Below are positions 39,851 to 39,852 of a stretch of DNA of 39,852 bases, one piece after another. Source of the stretch: an uncultured Lentisphaeria bacterium (lineage in GTDB: Bacteria > Verrucomicrobiota > Lentisphaeria > Victivallales > UBA1829); contig CAJKAR010000040.1 in NCBI GenBank assembly GCA_905197955.1, positions 1-39,852 of the forward strand, in the 5' to 3' direction. A model generated the notes under the pieces. It saw only the letters and a program-made list of their open reading frames with translations, ran no database searches and was not told where the DNA came from. How positions within the stretch are numbered: position 1 is the first letter of the stretch; every line of letters starts with the position of its first letter. A program made the position numbers and the translations under genes.

Positions 39851-39852
39851 TT

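Overview
The window looks like a chromosomal segment (roughly 50-55% GC by eye) of a carbohydrate-degrading bacterium of the Lentisphaerota/Victivallales type. This assignment is an inference. It rests on pseudopilin-like proteins with the 'FTLIELL' N-terminus, on sugar-responsive regulators (LacI, GntR, AraC, ROK) each placed beside a few glycan genes, on ThuA/Gfo-Idh-MocA pairs, and on a Ser/Thr kinase with an N-terminal zinc ribbon. No rRNA, tRNA or CRISPR array was seen.

Layout. 1-215: a 44-bp tandem repeat. 216-4803 (minus): a rhamnose module of GH78 alpha-L-rhamnosidase, an EFR1-type flavodoxin/ferredoxin and rhamnulokinase. 4869-5881 (minus): a divergent Ppx/GppA-like protein whose conserved C-terminus is displaced by a one-base frameshift. 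5996-7832 (plus): DAHP synthase, a Nudix hydrolase and a small coiled-coil protein, joined by ATGA overlaps. 7895-11867 (plus): a large beta-helix protein and a GH123-like protein. 11963-18611 (minus): a complete unfused tryptophan operon trpEGDCFBA, preceded by a leader peptide with tandem Trp codons and a textbook attenuator. 18758-22663 (minus): a LacI regulator, a pseudopilin and a secreted clan GH-A glycosidase. 22838-25504 (minus): a transmembrane Ser/Thr kinase followed by a stand-alone receiver. 25677-27877 (minus): metY and an AraC regulator. 28013-29865 (plus): ThuA and Gfo/Idh/MocA, divergent from AraC. 29924-30212: a hairpin-rich intergenic region that also holds a possible 51-codon ORF coupled to the DUF1116 gene. 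30213-37538: a DUF1116 gene (minus) facing MBL hydrolase, ROK regulator, SDR, IlvD/Edd dehydratase and FAD oxidoreductase (plus), which looks like a sugar or sugar-acid oxidation locus. 37697-38829 (plus): a GntR regulator translationally coupled to a pseudopilin gene that is broken after 17 codons. 38830-39852: AT-rich DNA and a decayed IS256-family element.

How the genes fit together. DAHP synthase feeds chorismate synthesis upstream of the trp operon, and the trp genes convert chorismate to tryptophan under transcription attenuation. The glycan genes form small regulator-plus-enzyme units. The GH78, GH123-like and beta-helix proteins show no signal peptide, so they probably act on imported oligosaccharides, whereas the GH-A enzyme is exported. 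The most notable items are the trp attenuator (too short to appear as an ordinary ORF), the hidden ORF and hairpin cluster at 29964-30216, the orphan DUF1116 sugar-acid locus, the two regulator-pseudopilin pairings, and the frameshifted Ppx/GppA gene.
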